This document shows positions 32,734 through 41,139 of a DNA stretch of 64,000 nucleotides, one piece after another. This DNA is from Frankia alni ACN14a. Lineage in GTDB: Bacteria; Actinomycetota; Actinomycetes; Frankiales; Frankiaceae. Under the pieces are notes generated by a model. The model saw only the letters and a program-made list of their open reading frames with translations, made no database searches and had not been told where the DNA came from. Where the stretch lies: positions 738,962-802,961 of the forward strand of contig NC_008278.1 in the NCBI RefSeq assembly GCF_000058485.1. Reading direction: 5' to 3'. Position numbers and translations under genes: made by a program. The stretch's first letter is position 1; each line of letters starts with the position of its first letter.

Positions 32734-32818
32734 CTGACGGGTTCGCCCTACCGACGGGTTCGCCCTACCGACGGGTTCGCCCTACCGACGGGTTCGCCCT
32801 ATTGGCGGGTTCGCCCTA
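32734..32818. repeat. Five 17-bp tandem units at the 3' end of the CapA-like gene
   Basis: Units of ccgacgggttcgcccta start at 32734, 32751, 32768, 32785 and 32802; the first and last differ at two or three positions. The CapA-like stop codon (32782-32784) lies inside the third unit, so about half of the array is in the spacer before the DoxX promoter. Confidence 0.85.
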
Positions 32819-34287
32819 CCGGCCGGGCCTGTGGGGGCTGGCCGGGCTTCAGGGCTGGCCGGCCAGCCTGGACGGTCCGGGGGCGAATCGCGGGGTACCC
32901 GGTCGACCCGGACCCCGTCGGTCGAGCCGAGCGCTCCGACGGCCGCGATCGTGCGTTGCCAGGAGGCGGCCAGCCGGGCCTGATCCCGCGCGGGCGCGCC
33001 GGGGTCGTCCAGCCGGTCCGCGATCGGCCAGGCCGCGGCGCCGGAGGGATCCGCCCAGGTCGGCGTGTAGGTGAGGCCGGCCACCGTCCAGCCCAGGGCC
33101 GTCCGCCGGACCTGGATGGAGAGCAGCACGCCGTCGAGGCCCGGGGCGGGCGACCCGCCGTCCGCAGAGCCGTCCGCAGAGCCGTCCGCAGAGCCGTCCG
33201 CAGAGCCGTCCGCAGAGCGGTCCGCCGTGGCGTCCCCGCGGTCGCCGGAGGCCGGTGCACCGATCAGGGTGCCCAGGTCGTAGGCGACGTAGCGGCCGGC
33301 GATCCGCTCGATCGGCAGCGGGGTCCCGCCGCCGGTGCCGAGGATCAGGTCCACGTCGGACGAGGTGAGCAGCGCGCGGGCCAGATCCCGTTGGTGCGGC
33401 GTCACGGCCTGCTGGCCGGGCTGGCCCCAGGCGAGCTGCGCGACGACGAGATCGGCGCCGTCGGAGCGGGCGCGGGCGGCGTCCTGGCCGATCCGCTCGG
33501 CGGTGAGAGCGGTCTGGGCGGACGTGCCGGCGGGGTCGAGGGAGGAGACGGGGTCGAGGTAGGAGAGCAGGGCGACCCGCGTTCCCCGGACCGTCTCCGT
33601 CCCGATCGGCCCCCGGGCGCCTGCGACCGCCGGGACGGAGGCGGCGATGCCCGCCTGGTCGAGGGCCGCGTCGGTGCGCGTGCGCGCCGGGCTGCCGGGC
33701 GGTCCGACACCGCCGGTGTCGCACCGGTCGAAACCTGCGCCGGCGAGGGCGACGGCGGCGCCATCCGCGCCGTCTGACCGGCGATCCGGGGCGGCGAGGG
33801 ACGTCGCGAGGGGCGCGACCAGCCGGCAGAGAGCGAGATCGGCCGCGGTGCCGTAGCCGCGCAGCGGTGACACGGCCGCCTGTGGGTCGACCGCCCGGGA
33901 CAGGTCGATCTCGCCCGCCGCGACGACGGTGATGGCCGTGGCCTCGGGACCGAACGAGGCACGGGCACCCTTCGGCCGGGTCTGGCTCGGCCGAACATCG
34001 TGCGGCGGGCCCCCACCGCTCGGGTCACGATCGGCGGGCAGGTCGGGGCCGGCGGCGTGCGTACCGCCGTCGGGCTCACCGCGGTCGGGACGGCCCGCTG
34101 GGATGGAACTGGCGGGCCGGGCGGCCTCGCGCCCGTGGAGCGGGGACGAGGCGGTGATGCCGACGGTGCCGACCGCGAGACCGGCGAGCCCGACGACAGC
34201 GAGTCGCCGAAGTGCGGACAGGCCCGTGTGCGGGGCGCCAGGTGATCGGGGGCGACGCCGCGCGTCGGGCCGACGGAGTCGCAGCAT
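32782..34287 (-). CDS. CapA-like metallophosphatase (poly-gamma-glutamate capsule protein family)
   Basis: 501 residues. A basic N-terminus and hydrophobic stretch (LAVVGLAGLAVGTVGITASS) make a signal peptide or anchor. The CapA/PgsA-type calcineurin-like fold begins near 118 with VVAAGEIDLSRAVD, then LALCRLVAPL, VALAGAGFDRC and LILGTGGGTPLPIERIAGRYVAYDLG. The usual metal-ligand motifs (GD, N-H, GHH) look degenerate: GE in place of GD and GTGGG in place of GHxH. It may therefore be a non-catalytic relative. A 12-bp repeat (33158-33223) encodes Ser-Ala-Asp-Gly units; the tail is Pro/Arg-rich. Confidence 0.7.
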   Translation of the reverse strand: MLRLRRPDARRRPRSPGAPHTGLSALRRLAVVGLAGLAVGTVGITASSPLHGREAARPASSIPAGRPDRGEPDGGTHAAGPDLPADRDPSGGGPPHDVRPSQTRPKGARASFGPEATAITVVAAGEIDLSRAVDPQAAVSPLRGYGTAADLALCRLVAPLATSLAAPDRRSDGADGAAVALAGAGFDRCDTGGVGPPGSPARTRTDAALDQAGIAASVPAVAGARGPIGTETVRGTRVALLSYLDPVSSLDPAGTSAQTALTAERIGQDAARARSDGADLVVAQLAWGQPGQQAVTPHQRDLARALLTSSDVDLILGTGGGTPLPIERIAGRYVAYDLGTLIGAPASGDRGDATADRSADGSADGSADGSADGSADGGSPAPGLDGVLLSIQVRRTALGWTVAGLTYTPTWADPSGAAAWPIADRLDDPGAPARDQARLAASWQRTIAAVGALGSTDGVRVDRVPRDSPPDRPGWPASPEARPAPTGPAGRANPPIGRTRR

Positions 34288-34363
34288 CGTCCTCGGTGCC
34301 GGTCGGATCGAATTGAATCGACGTCCTAGCGTTACCGAATGTAAACGATGAGTGGCAGTCGTG

Positions 34364-34780
34364 CTACCGCGGGCCGCCCTGGTCGACGATCCGCGTCAGC
34401 ATGGACAGCAGCGAGCCCTGTTCCTCCCGGGACAGGGGGGCCAGCAGCTTGTCGTTCATCTGTTCGATGCGGTCTGCCACCTGGCCGTGGGTCGACTCGC
34501 CTCGCTTGGTCAGCCGTAGCACGTTGCGGCGGCCGTCACGCGGGTCGCGGACCCGGCGGATGAGGCCTCGCTGGACGAGCCTCGCCACCACGTCGGCGAC
34601 CGTGGATCTGTCGAGCGACGCCCGTTCGCCGAGCGTGCGCTGATCGATGTCGGGATCGGCGAGGAGGCTGTTGAGGACCACGAACTGCGGCGGGGTGGTC
34701 TCGGTGGAGACGGTTGTCGTCCACAGCTGGTAGGTCACCTGCTGCAGCCGACGGGCGAGCTGGCCCGGGTGGCTGGACAT
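34364..34780 (-). CDS. MarR family transcriptional regulator
   Basis: 138 residues from ATG 34780. MarR layout: N-terminal dimer helix, TPPQFVVLNSLLADPDIDQRTLGERASLDRSTVADVVARLVQRGLI (winged helix-turn-helix), then the wing RVRDPRDGRRNVLRLTKRG. The frame runs upstream to 34993 without similarity. No ribosome binding site precedes 34780, so the message may be leaderless. It binds DNA as a dimer and is usually released by small phenolic or oxidant ligands. The divergent neighbour across an AT-rich dyad is a possible target. Confidence 0.88.
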   Translation of the reverse strand: MSSHPGQLARRLQQVTYQLWTTTVSTETTPPQFVVLNSLLADPDIDQRTLGERASLDRSTVADVVARLVQRGLIRRVRDPRDGRRNVLRLTKRGESTHGQVADRIEQMNDKLLAPLSREEQGSLLSMLTRIVDQGGPR

Positions 34781-35254
34781 GTCGACCACGCCGCTGGTGC
34801 TGGGCGGCTCGGCCGGCTGCGGGGACAGGGTGGCCGTCCCGGTGGCGCGTTGCCCGGGTAGGCGCTCGCCGGAATGTTCCAGCACGCCGGTGTCTTCACC
34901 GACACCCCTGGGCAACTGGTCGGATCGTGTGCGCGCGTTCAGGGTTCGCTTCCAATCCGGTGTCGAAGTGGGCGGCCGACGAGTTCGCCGCAAAGGTCAT
35001 CATCGCTCATGCCGACGCTCGTTGTCGCCAGGGTGTGAGAATCGGGTGGCGCTCCGACGTCGAAGCCGTAACTCCTGTGGCATGTAGTGAAATTATAACT
35101 ACGGATAGCCGGACATCCCGGCACTTGCGTAGTACTCTTGTCACCGCTTTGGGGTAGCCATTCGGGGATGTCGCGATCGTGACAGGGGCACCCGCGACCA
35201 CCCGGCGCCACGCGCGAGGTGCATCACAGGGCACAGGCGGGTACGGGCTGCGGT
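34781..35254. promoter_or_regulatory. Divergent promoter region with an AT-rich dyad
   Basis: No gene. At 35084-35102 the dyad GTAGT-N9-ACTAC has an AT-only centre (aaattata), unusual in this GC-rich DNA. Its size and place between the MarR gene and the nucleotidyltransferase gene fit a MarR-type operator or an extended -10 region; this is inference. Confidence 0.45.
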
Positions 35255-36382
35255 ATGGAGCTTGCGCCCAGAGGTCTGCGGGAGAGTCTGAAACGGGTTG
35301 CCGTGACCCTGAAGGAGGCGGACATCCCGTTCGCCCTCGGGGGGAGCTACGCGTGCTGGGCCCGCGGCGGTCCCGAGCCCGTTCACGACGTCGATTTCAT
35401 GCTGCGGGAAGAGGACGTGCCGCGGGCGGTCGAGGTTCTGGCCGCGGCCGGGCTGCGGCCGGTGGATCCGCCGGAGGACTGGCTCACCAAGGTGTTCGAC
35501 GGCGAGGTGCTCGTCGATCTCATCCACCATCCGGTCGGTCGGGCGGTTACCTCGCAGATGCTGGAACGGTCCAGCGAGATGTCGGTGGACTCGGTTCGGA
35601 TGCCCGTCCTGGACGCCACGGACTGGTTTGAGATGACCCTGCTGGCGCTGGAGGAGCGCTACTGCGATCTGGCCCGGGTCCTGCCGATGATCCGGGCGAT
35701 GCGCGAGCAGGTCGACTGGGACCAGGTTCGCCGATCCACCGCCGCCTCGCCCTTCGCCGAGGCCGCGTTGCTGGTCGCCGCCCGACTCAATCTCATTCCG
35801 CCGGTCGATGCCGCCCCGGTGGCCGCCCGGCCCGCCGGGATTGCCGCGTCGGATGGCGGCATTGCGCTGTCCACGGCGGGGCAGCGCGGCGCAACGTTTG
35901 GCGGCAGGGCGGAAGGCCGCAGGGTACAAGGCGGCAGGGCTGAAGGCGGCGGGGCTGAAGGCGGCAGGGCTGAAGGCGGCGGGGCTGAGAGACAGGCGCC
36001 GGAAGGCATTGGTTTGCGAGCCGGCAAGGAAGATGACGGCCCCGGACCGGAGGGGAAGTCAGGTCTGTCGGCGGAGTCGGGCCGGGCGGGGAGAACGGAC
36101 CTGGCGGGGGAGTTGGACCTGACCGAGGCCGACGAATACCTCGCGGGAGAGCTGCACGAACGCCTCGCCGAGGATCCGCGGGTCGCGGAGCTCGGGCTCG
36201 AGGTGGTGGTCGTCGACGGGCGCATCCTCGTCGAGGGCGAGGTCGCCACCGATGCCCGCCGCCGGGCGGTCGCGGAGGTGCTGGCCGAGGCCGCCCCGGG
36301 CAGGCTGGTCCGCAACGAGGTCACGATCACCGGCCGCGCCACGGCGGTCGACGAGACTGCGAGGGTGGAGACAATTTCATGA
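35255..36382 (+). CDS. Nucleotidyltransferase-fold protein with C-terminal BON domain
   Basis: 375 residues from ATG 35255 (GTG 35219 is possible). Residues 1-175 look like a nucleotidyltransferase of the AbiEii/aminoglycoside-transferase class: FALGGSYACWARGG (G-G-S/Y), HDVDFMLREED (D-x-D), then EVLVDLIHHPVG as the third acidic strand. A repetitive Gly/Arg/Glu linker (about 215-245, GGRAEGGGAE units) leads to a BON domain (about 295-365: LAEDPRVAELGLEVVVVDGRILVEGEVATDA), normally a lipid- or ligand-binding fold of envelope or osmotic proteins. No signal peptide. The stop overlaps the phosphoesterase start by four bases. The combination is uncommon and its function is unknown. Confidence 0.75.
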   Translation: MELAPRGLRESLKRVAVTLKEADIPFALGGSYACWARGGPEPVHDVDFMLREEDVPRAVEVLAAAGLRPVDPPEDWLTKVFDGEVLVDLIHHPVGRAVTSQMLERSSEMSVDSVRMPVLDATDWFEMTLLALEERYCDLARVLPMIRAMREQVDWDQVRRSTAASPFAEAALLVAARLNLIPPVDAAPVAARPAGIAASDGGIALSTAGQRGATFGGRAEGRRVQGGRAEGGGAEGGRAEGGGAERQAPEGIGLRAGKEDDGPGPEGKSGLSAESGRAGRTDLAGELDLTEADEYLAGELHERLAEDPRVAELGLEVVVVDGRILVEGEVATDARRRAVAEVLAEAAPGRLVRNEVTITGRATAVDETARVETIS

Positions 36383-37170
36383 TGCGCATCGCCGCGGTCG
36401 GCGACATCCACCTGGGAACGGACAGCGCAGGGACCTTCGCGCCGGTCGTCCGCGGCCTCGCCGGGTGCGCCGACGTGCTGCTGCTGGCGGGCGATCTCAC
36501 CCAGCACGGGCTGCCCGCCGAAGCCGACGTTGTCGCGGCCGAGGTGGCGGGCGCACCGCTACCCGTCATCGCCGTGCTCGGCAATCACGACTACCACAGC
36601 AATGCGGAGTCCGAGATCACCGCCATCCTCACCGCTGCCGGCGTGACGGTGCTCGAAGGCACCGGAACGGTGGTGGACGTCGACGGTGCGCGGCTCGGGA
36701 TCGCCGGCGTCAAGGGATTCGGTGGCGGCTTTGCCGGCGCCAGCGGATCCGACTTCGGTGAACCGCTGATGAAGGCCTTCGTTCGGCATACGAAGGAGGT
36801 CGCCACCCGGCTCCGGAATGCCCTGGAGGCACTCGACTGCGATACCCGCGTCGCTTTGACCCATTACGCCCCGATTCCAGACACTCTGATCGGCGAACGA
36901 GCCGAGATCTATCCCTTTCTCGGCAGCTATCACCTGGCCGAGGCGCTGGATGCCGGCGGCGCCGTCCTCGCCCTGCACGGGCACGCCCACGCGGGCTCGG
37001 AACGCGGGTCGACGGCGGGTGGAGTGCCGGTCCGCAATGTCGCCCGGCCGGTGATCGGGAAGCCCTGCGCGCTCTACGCCGTCGGCTCCGGCGCGCCCGC
37101 AGAGGGGGCCCGGACACCGGCGCCGTCACCGGCTCCGGCGGTCGATCTCGCGGCCCCGACGGCCTCGTGA
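36379..37170 (+). CDS. Calcineurin-like metallophosphoesterase
   Basis: 263 residues, translationally coupled (ATGA overlap) to the nucleotidyltransferase-BON gene. All metal-ligand motifs are present: AVGDIHLG (D-x-H), LLAGDLTQHG (GD), AVLGNHDYH (GNHD), ALTHYAP, and LHGHAHAGS (GHxH). It should hydrolyse phosphomonoesters or diesters, with two metals, in the cytosol. The tail is Pro/Ala-rich. Being coupled to a nucleotidyltransferase raises the idea of making and breaking the same nucleotide bond, which is inference only. Confidence 0.88.
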   Translation: MMRIAAVGDIHLGTDSAGTFAPVVRGLAGCADVLLLAGDLTQHGLPAEADVVAAEVAGAPLPVIAVLGNHDYHSNAESEITAILTAAGVTVLEGTGTVVDVDGARLGIAGVKGFGGGFAGASGSDFGEPLMKAFVRHTKEVATRLRNALEALDCDTRVALTHYAPIPDTLIGERAEIYPFLGSYHLAEALDAGGAVLALHGHAHAGSERGSTAGGVPVRNVARPVIGKPCALYAVGSGAPAEGARTPAPSPAPAVDLAAPTAS

Positions 37171-37786
37171 CCAGCGCCCGACGGCCCTGCTGACCGGCCG
37201 CCCGACGGCCTCGTGACCGCCGCCCGACGGCCTCGTGACCGCCGTCCGACGGTCCTGCCGACGGCCGGTCCTCCGTCATCCGAGCGTCGATCGGCCGGCC
37301 TGCCGCGACGACGAGCGGGGCGTCGTGGATCTGAACAGGCAGACCGGATAGTCGGCGTGGGGGCTCCCCATGGCCCAGGTGGGGGATGCACTCCCGTGTT
37401 GCTTGAACGGGTGTGGGTGGGGAGCACCCGCCCGAACGGGCTCGCCGCCCGGGCGGCCATCACCCGCGTGGGCCCCCCGCGGGGACATGGTCCGTCCGGG
37501 CGTGTCACGCTGACCGCTGATAGTCCGATCCGGGGCTTTCTACCCCTCTCGAGTGGGCCCGGTCGGGCCCTGCACTCCCCCGGGCGGGGCACCATGACCA
37601 CCGAGGTGAGTCACCGGGCGTCTGACTCGACCGGACCATTTACTGGCCGACTGCATGGCCCGCCTGTGGTGCCCCCGGATCGTCCGAATGGGGCATGCGG
37701 TGCACTCGCCCGACGCCACCCGGAGCGTCCCGCGCGCCGCGGACGGCTCGGGGCCCGCGTGGCGCCTGGCTCGGACCTCGTGGAGG
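37171..37786. other. Intergenic region with a diverged ~21-bp repeat
   Basis: At about 37150-37265 the motif cgacggcctcgtgaccgcc recurs four to five times at a roughly 21-22-bp period, starting in the phosphoesterase 3' end. The rest (to 37786) has no supported gene on either strand. Confidence 0.5.
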
Positions 37787-38689
37787 TCACGAGATCCCGG
37801 CGTCGGACAACCGCACCTCGACGTCGCCGTGGGCGACCGCGACCTCCAGCCGGGGCTGCCCGGCGGTCGCGGGTCCGTGCGCGACCGCCCCGTCGGCCAG
37901 CCGGAACGTGCTGCCGTGCCAGGGGCAGCGCACACAGGTGACGCCGCCGTCGATCACGATTCTTCCCTCGTGCAGGGGCCCGGCCAGGTGGCTGCACCGG
38001 TCCGCGAGGACGTCGACGTGATCGCCCTGCCGGAGCAGCAGCAGCGGCACCTCGCCCAGCAGGCGGACCTCCGGGCGGCCCGCGGCCAGCTCGTCCAGTC
38101 GGGCGACCCGGTGCCAGCCGGGCGGCAGCAGGTGGGTGACCTCCTCGGCGTGGTTGACCCCCGACGCCTGCCGGTAGGCGAGATGACCGCCCAGGTAGGC
38201 CGACGTGCCCGCGACGGCGAGCCCGGCCAGTCCCAGCCGTCGACCCAGCCGGTCGTGCCCGCCCCAGCGGACCAGCAACGACGCGAGGTAGCAGCCGACC
38301 GCCAGGCTGTTGGCGCCGGCATGGGCCACGCCGACGCGTAGTTGACGTTGGTGTAGCTCGGAGTAGTCGGCGAGGCCCGCGGCCGCCGCCGCCCCGGCGG
38401 CGAGCAGGCCCGAACCGATCAGGACCCGCACCGCCCGTTCGGATCGTTCGTCGTGCCCGCCCAGCAGGTCCACGATCCCCGCGGACAGCCAGGTCCCCAG
38501 CGGGAGCTGGGCCAGGGCAGGGTGCAGCGGATGCCCGAGCGGCACCCCGTTGAGCAGGTCGCGCGCCGCCCCGGGCCCCAGGGTGTGCCGCACACGGTCG
38601 CGGACCTTCGTCGCCACCGGATCGAGTGCCTCGGCGCGCTCCAGGCGCTCGGCCGGCCCGACGAGAACATCGTGCGGTGTCCGCCTCAT
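37787..38689 (-). CDS. Rieske [2Fe-2S] protein with N-terminal DUF2231 membrane domain
   Basis: 300 residues from ATG 38689. The N-terminal half (about 40-165) is a DUF2231-type four-helix membrane region starting with LNGVPLGHPLHPALAQLPLGTW. The C-terminal half is a Rieske domain with the cluster ligands in CSHLAGPLHEG (C-x-H) and CPWHGSTF (C-x2-H), which bind one [2Fe-2S] centre for electron transfer. DUF2231-Rieske fusions occur in actinobacteria. No oxygenase subunit is adjacent, so the redox partner is unknown. The upstream frame to 38860 looks non-coding. Confidence 0.9.
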   Translation of the reverse strand: MRRTPHDVLVGPAERLERAEALDPVATKVRDRVRHTLGPGAARDLLNGVPLGHPLHPALAQLPLGTWLSAGIVDLLGGHDERSERAVRVLIGSGLLAAGAAAAAGLADYSELHQRQLRVGVAHAGANSLAVGCYLASLLVRWGGHDRLGRRLGLAGLAVAGTSAYLGGHLAYRQASGVNHAEEVTHLLPPGWHRVARLDELAAGRPEVRLLGEVPLLLLRQGDHVDVLADRCSHLAGPLHEGRIVIDGGVTCVRCPWHGSTFRLADGAVAHGPATAGQPRLEVAVAHGDVEVRLSDAGIS

Positions 38690-38901
38690 GCCTGCGGTGT
38701 TCCCGTCCGGGCCTGTCGGCGAACCGCACCGCCCGGCGGAGGGTTTGTTTCGGGCCCCAGCGTGTACATCCCCTGCGCGACGCGGATCCGGCGGGACGAA
38801 CGGGGTCACCGCCCATCCCCGCGCGCAGTCCGCCGCGCGGGCCGTCGGTTTCTCGACCACCCGTCGCCGTCCGCGATGGCGACGGAGGGAAGGAACGAGA
38901 C

Positions 38902-39324
38902 ATGGCAGTGGATCGGGGAAGCTCCAAGCACGGCCCGTGGCGGGACGACGCCATGGCGCACGAGGTCTCCGGGTTCGTGCGCAGCGGCCGGGACACCCGG
39001 GCGGAGGAGTGGCGTTCCGTCGAACCGACGGACGAGTTGCCCGGCGACGCGCAGTTCCCGGACCCCGCCCAGTCCCGGGCCGGGGCGGCGGCCGGCATGA
39101 CGTTGGCCGACGTCGAGGAGCGGTCCGAGCTTGCCCGCTGGCTCGGCCGGGCGGTCTTTCCCGCCGAGCGGGAAGAGATCATGGATCATCTCCGCCACCA
39201 GCACGCCCCGGACCGGGTGATCGAGGAGGTCGAAGCGGCGCCACCCGGCGTCCAGTTCACCTCCGTCGGCGAGCTGTGGCGGGTGCTGCGGCAGGAGGTC
39301 GACGCCCAGTCGGCGCGGAGCTGA
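38902..39324 (+). CDS. DUF2795 domain protein
   Basis: 140 residues with a very strong ribosome binding site (GGAGGGAAGGA). The C-terminal part, LARWLGRAVFPAEREEIMDHLRHQHAPDRVIEEVEAAP then FTSVGELWRVL, matches DUF2795, small soluble helical proteins common in actinobacteria. The N-terminal 60 residues are charged and probably disordered (RDDAMAHEVSGFVRSGRD). Function is unknown. The gene is divergent from the Rieske gene. Confidence 0.8.
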   Translation: MAVDRGSSKHGPWRDDAMAHEVSGFVRSGRDTRAEEWRSVEPTDELPGDAQFPDPAQSRAGAAAGMTLADVEERSELARWLGRAVFPAEREEIMDHLRHQHAPDRVIEEVEAAPPGVQFTSVGELWRVLRQEVDAQSARS

Positions 39325-39506
39325 CGGACCGCGTTCGACCGGAGGCCGGGCGGCGGGCGGTGTGCGGTGTGCGGGGCCGGGCTGTGACCGGGTGCGAGGG
39401 GACGGCCCGGGTGTCCGCTGTATGACAGCAGCCGCCACCGTGGCGCCTTCGGGTGGGAAACCTTTGCGTGGCAGGGGAATGTGGCGGTCGTCATGAGGAC
39501 GATTGC

Positions 39507-40355
39507 ATGACGCCGACACCACCGGGGCACAGAGCAGCCATGGGACGCACTGTGCTGGATCGACGGCCACGCACATCTACCACCCGTGGCTCCGCAACCC
39601 GGGACTCCCGCGCAACCCGGGACTCCCGCGCCACCGCGGCCGCCCGACCCGCATCGGCCCGGCCCGCCGGGACCACGTCGACCCGGTCTCCCGGGGGTGC
39701 CGGATCGGTCGCGGCGGTGGGTGCGGCCACGGGTCGGGCCACGGGACCTTCCCCCGCTCGGGCCGCGCGCCCGGCACCGGTCCGCACGGCGGCGACCACG
39801 TCGACCAGGCCGCCCGCCGCTCGTCGGGGACCGGCGGAGCCGATCAGCCTCGGCCGTCTGATCGGCTGGGGGTCGGCGGCGAGCGTCGCGTTCCTGGTGT
39901 TCTTCGCACTGCTGGGTGCGTTCGGGGTGCTGACGTTCGGAGCCCTGGCCGGCCTGTGGGCACTCGGCGTCGCCTGGATCATGATCTTCGGACCGCCCAC
40001 CTTCGACCGGCGGGTCGTGCACACCTACCGCCAGGCGGCGCGGGCTTCGCTGGTCGACGCGGGTTCGGCCGCGCTCAGGTTCCTGCGCTCGTCGGGCCGC
40101 TCGCTCGGCTCGTCCGTCCGCTCGGCCCACCGGGCGGGCCCGCAGCGGGCAGGGCAGTCAGATCGGGCGGCGAAGACGGGGCAGGCGACGCGGTCGGCCG
40201 GGGGATTCGGCGCGGCGAGCGTGCTGCGGGCGACCCGGCGCCGCCCGGCCGATCGTTCGGAGCAGGCCGCCGCCTCGGGCGGGCAGGTCACCGCCGCGGG
40301 CGGGCAAGTCACGGCCGCGGGCGCGCGGGCCGATCGTGCGGGGACGTCGGGCTGA
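39507..40355 (+). CDS. Membrane protein of unknown function with low-complexity flanks
   Basis: 282 residues from ATG 39507, with GAGGA eight bases upstream. A Thr/Arg/Ala-rich N-terminus of about 115 residues contains RDSRATRDSRAT and PAR/TTSTRPP repeats. One or two membrane segments follow (LIGWGSAASVAFLVFFALLGAF and LWALGVAWIMIFG, about 128-175), then a basic helical C-terminus (RSSGRSLGSSVRSAHRAG) ending in GGQVTAAGGQVTAAG. No family recognised. The basic tail could interact with nucleic acid or the membrane surface. Confidence 0.6.
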   Translation: MTPTPPGHRAAMGRTVLDRRPRTSTTRGSATRDSRATRDSRATAAARPASARPAGTTSTRSPGGAGSVAAVGAATGRATGPSPARAARPAPVRTAATTSTRPPAARRGPAEPISLGRLIGWGSAASVAFLVFFALLGAFGVLTFGALAGLWALGVAWIMIFGPPTFDRRVVHTYRQAARASLVDAGSAALRFLRSSGRSLGSSVRSAHRAGPQRAGQSDRAAKTGQATRSAGGFGAASVLRATRRRPADRSEQAAASGGQVTAAGGQVTAAGARADRAGTSG

Positions 40356-40501
40356 TCCGCGTACCCGGATGCGGGGGCGACGGGACCGGCGCCGCTCCGA
40401 CCAGGAAGCGGGCCGGCCGGTGGCCTGCCAGCGCACGTGCGCGCACCTGGGTTGAGGGCGGCGCCGCGTGACCTGTCACACCCGTGGGTAGGAGTGAGTT
40501 C

Positions 40502-40744
40502 ATGGGTACGCGTGGGCTCGGTAACCGTGACCGACAACCCGGATCGGGCGGCCTGTTGCAGACCCTCGTCTCCGGCCTCAACCAGACCGAACGGGACGCG
40601 ACACTGCGGCTGCTTCGCCGACGCCTGGTCGAGGACCGGGCGGCGGCGTCGGGCGGTCAGCGCGACCGCCAGGTGGACGTCGGCCCCCGCAGCCGGGCAG
40701 CCCGCGGGCCGGCGAAGAGCCGCGGGGCGGGCCGCCAGCGGTGA
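40502..40744 (+). CDS. Small hypothetical protein
   Basis: 80 residues from ATG 40502, with AGGAG about nine bases upstream. It has one predicted helical core (GGLLQTLVSGLNQTERDATLRLLRRRLVEDRAA) and a basic Arg/Gly-rich tail. No family recognised; a small soluble, possibly nucleic-acid-binding protein. It ends 13 bp before the convergent zinc-ribbon gene. Confidence 0.6.
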   Translation: MGTRGLGNRDRQPGSGGLLQTLVSGLNQTERDATLRLLRRRLVEDRAAASGGQRDRQVDVGPRSRAARGPAKSRGAGRQR

Positions 40745-40756
40745 GGCGGGGCGGCG

Positions 40757-40981
40757 TCAGCCGCAGCAACCTCCGCCGCAGCACGCTCCGCCGCCGCCCG
40801 ACGGCGCAGCCATGGCCGGAGCGGCCGCGCCGCGGCTGACGGCCACCGCGGAGAAGACCCGCGAGGTCTCGGCGTGGCCGGACGGGCAGGTCACTCCGTC
40901 GGTCGGGGTGGATTCGGTGATGCTCCGACGGACCTCGAAGGAGGCGTCGCACACCCGGCAGCGGTAGTCGTAGGCAGGCAC
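40757..40981 (-). CDS. FmdB-type zinc ribbon regulator-like protein
   Basis: 74 residues from GTG 40981. VPAYDYRCRVCDASFEVRRS, with C-x2-C and an aromatic-rich start, is the FmdB/CxxC_CXXC_SSSS zinc-ribbon signature; a second knuckle CPSGH follows, and the C-terminal end is Gly/Cys-rich (GGGGACCGGGCCG). FmdB was named from a formamidase cluster in Methylophilus, where it was proposed as a regulator. The longer open frame upstream to 41740 is a shadow of the asparaginase gene. Confidence 0.85.
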   Translation of the reverse strand: MPAYDYRCRVCDASFEVRRSITESTPTDGVTCPSGHAETSRVFSAVAVSRGAAAPAMAAPSGGGGACCGGGCCG

Positions 40982-41139
40982 ATCACCAGGGTATGTGGCC
41001 CGGCCGCGTCCTGGTCGCGGTTCGGCTGGCCCCCGCACGGAAGGGCGCGGCGGCGGCCGGAAGTGCGCGTTTTCGTCCGGATGTGGGGGATGTGGCATGG
41101 TGCCCGCCTCGGCGGGACGGCCGTCGTACCCTGACAGCC

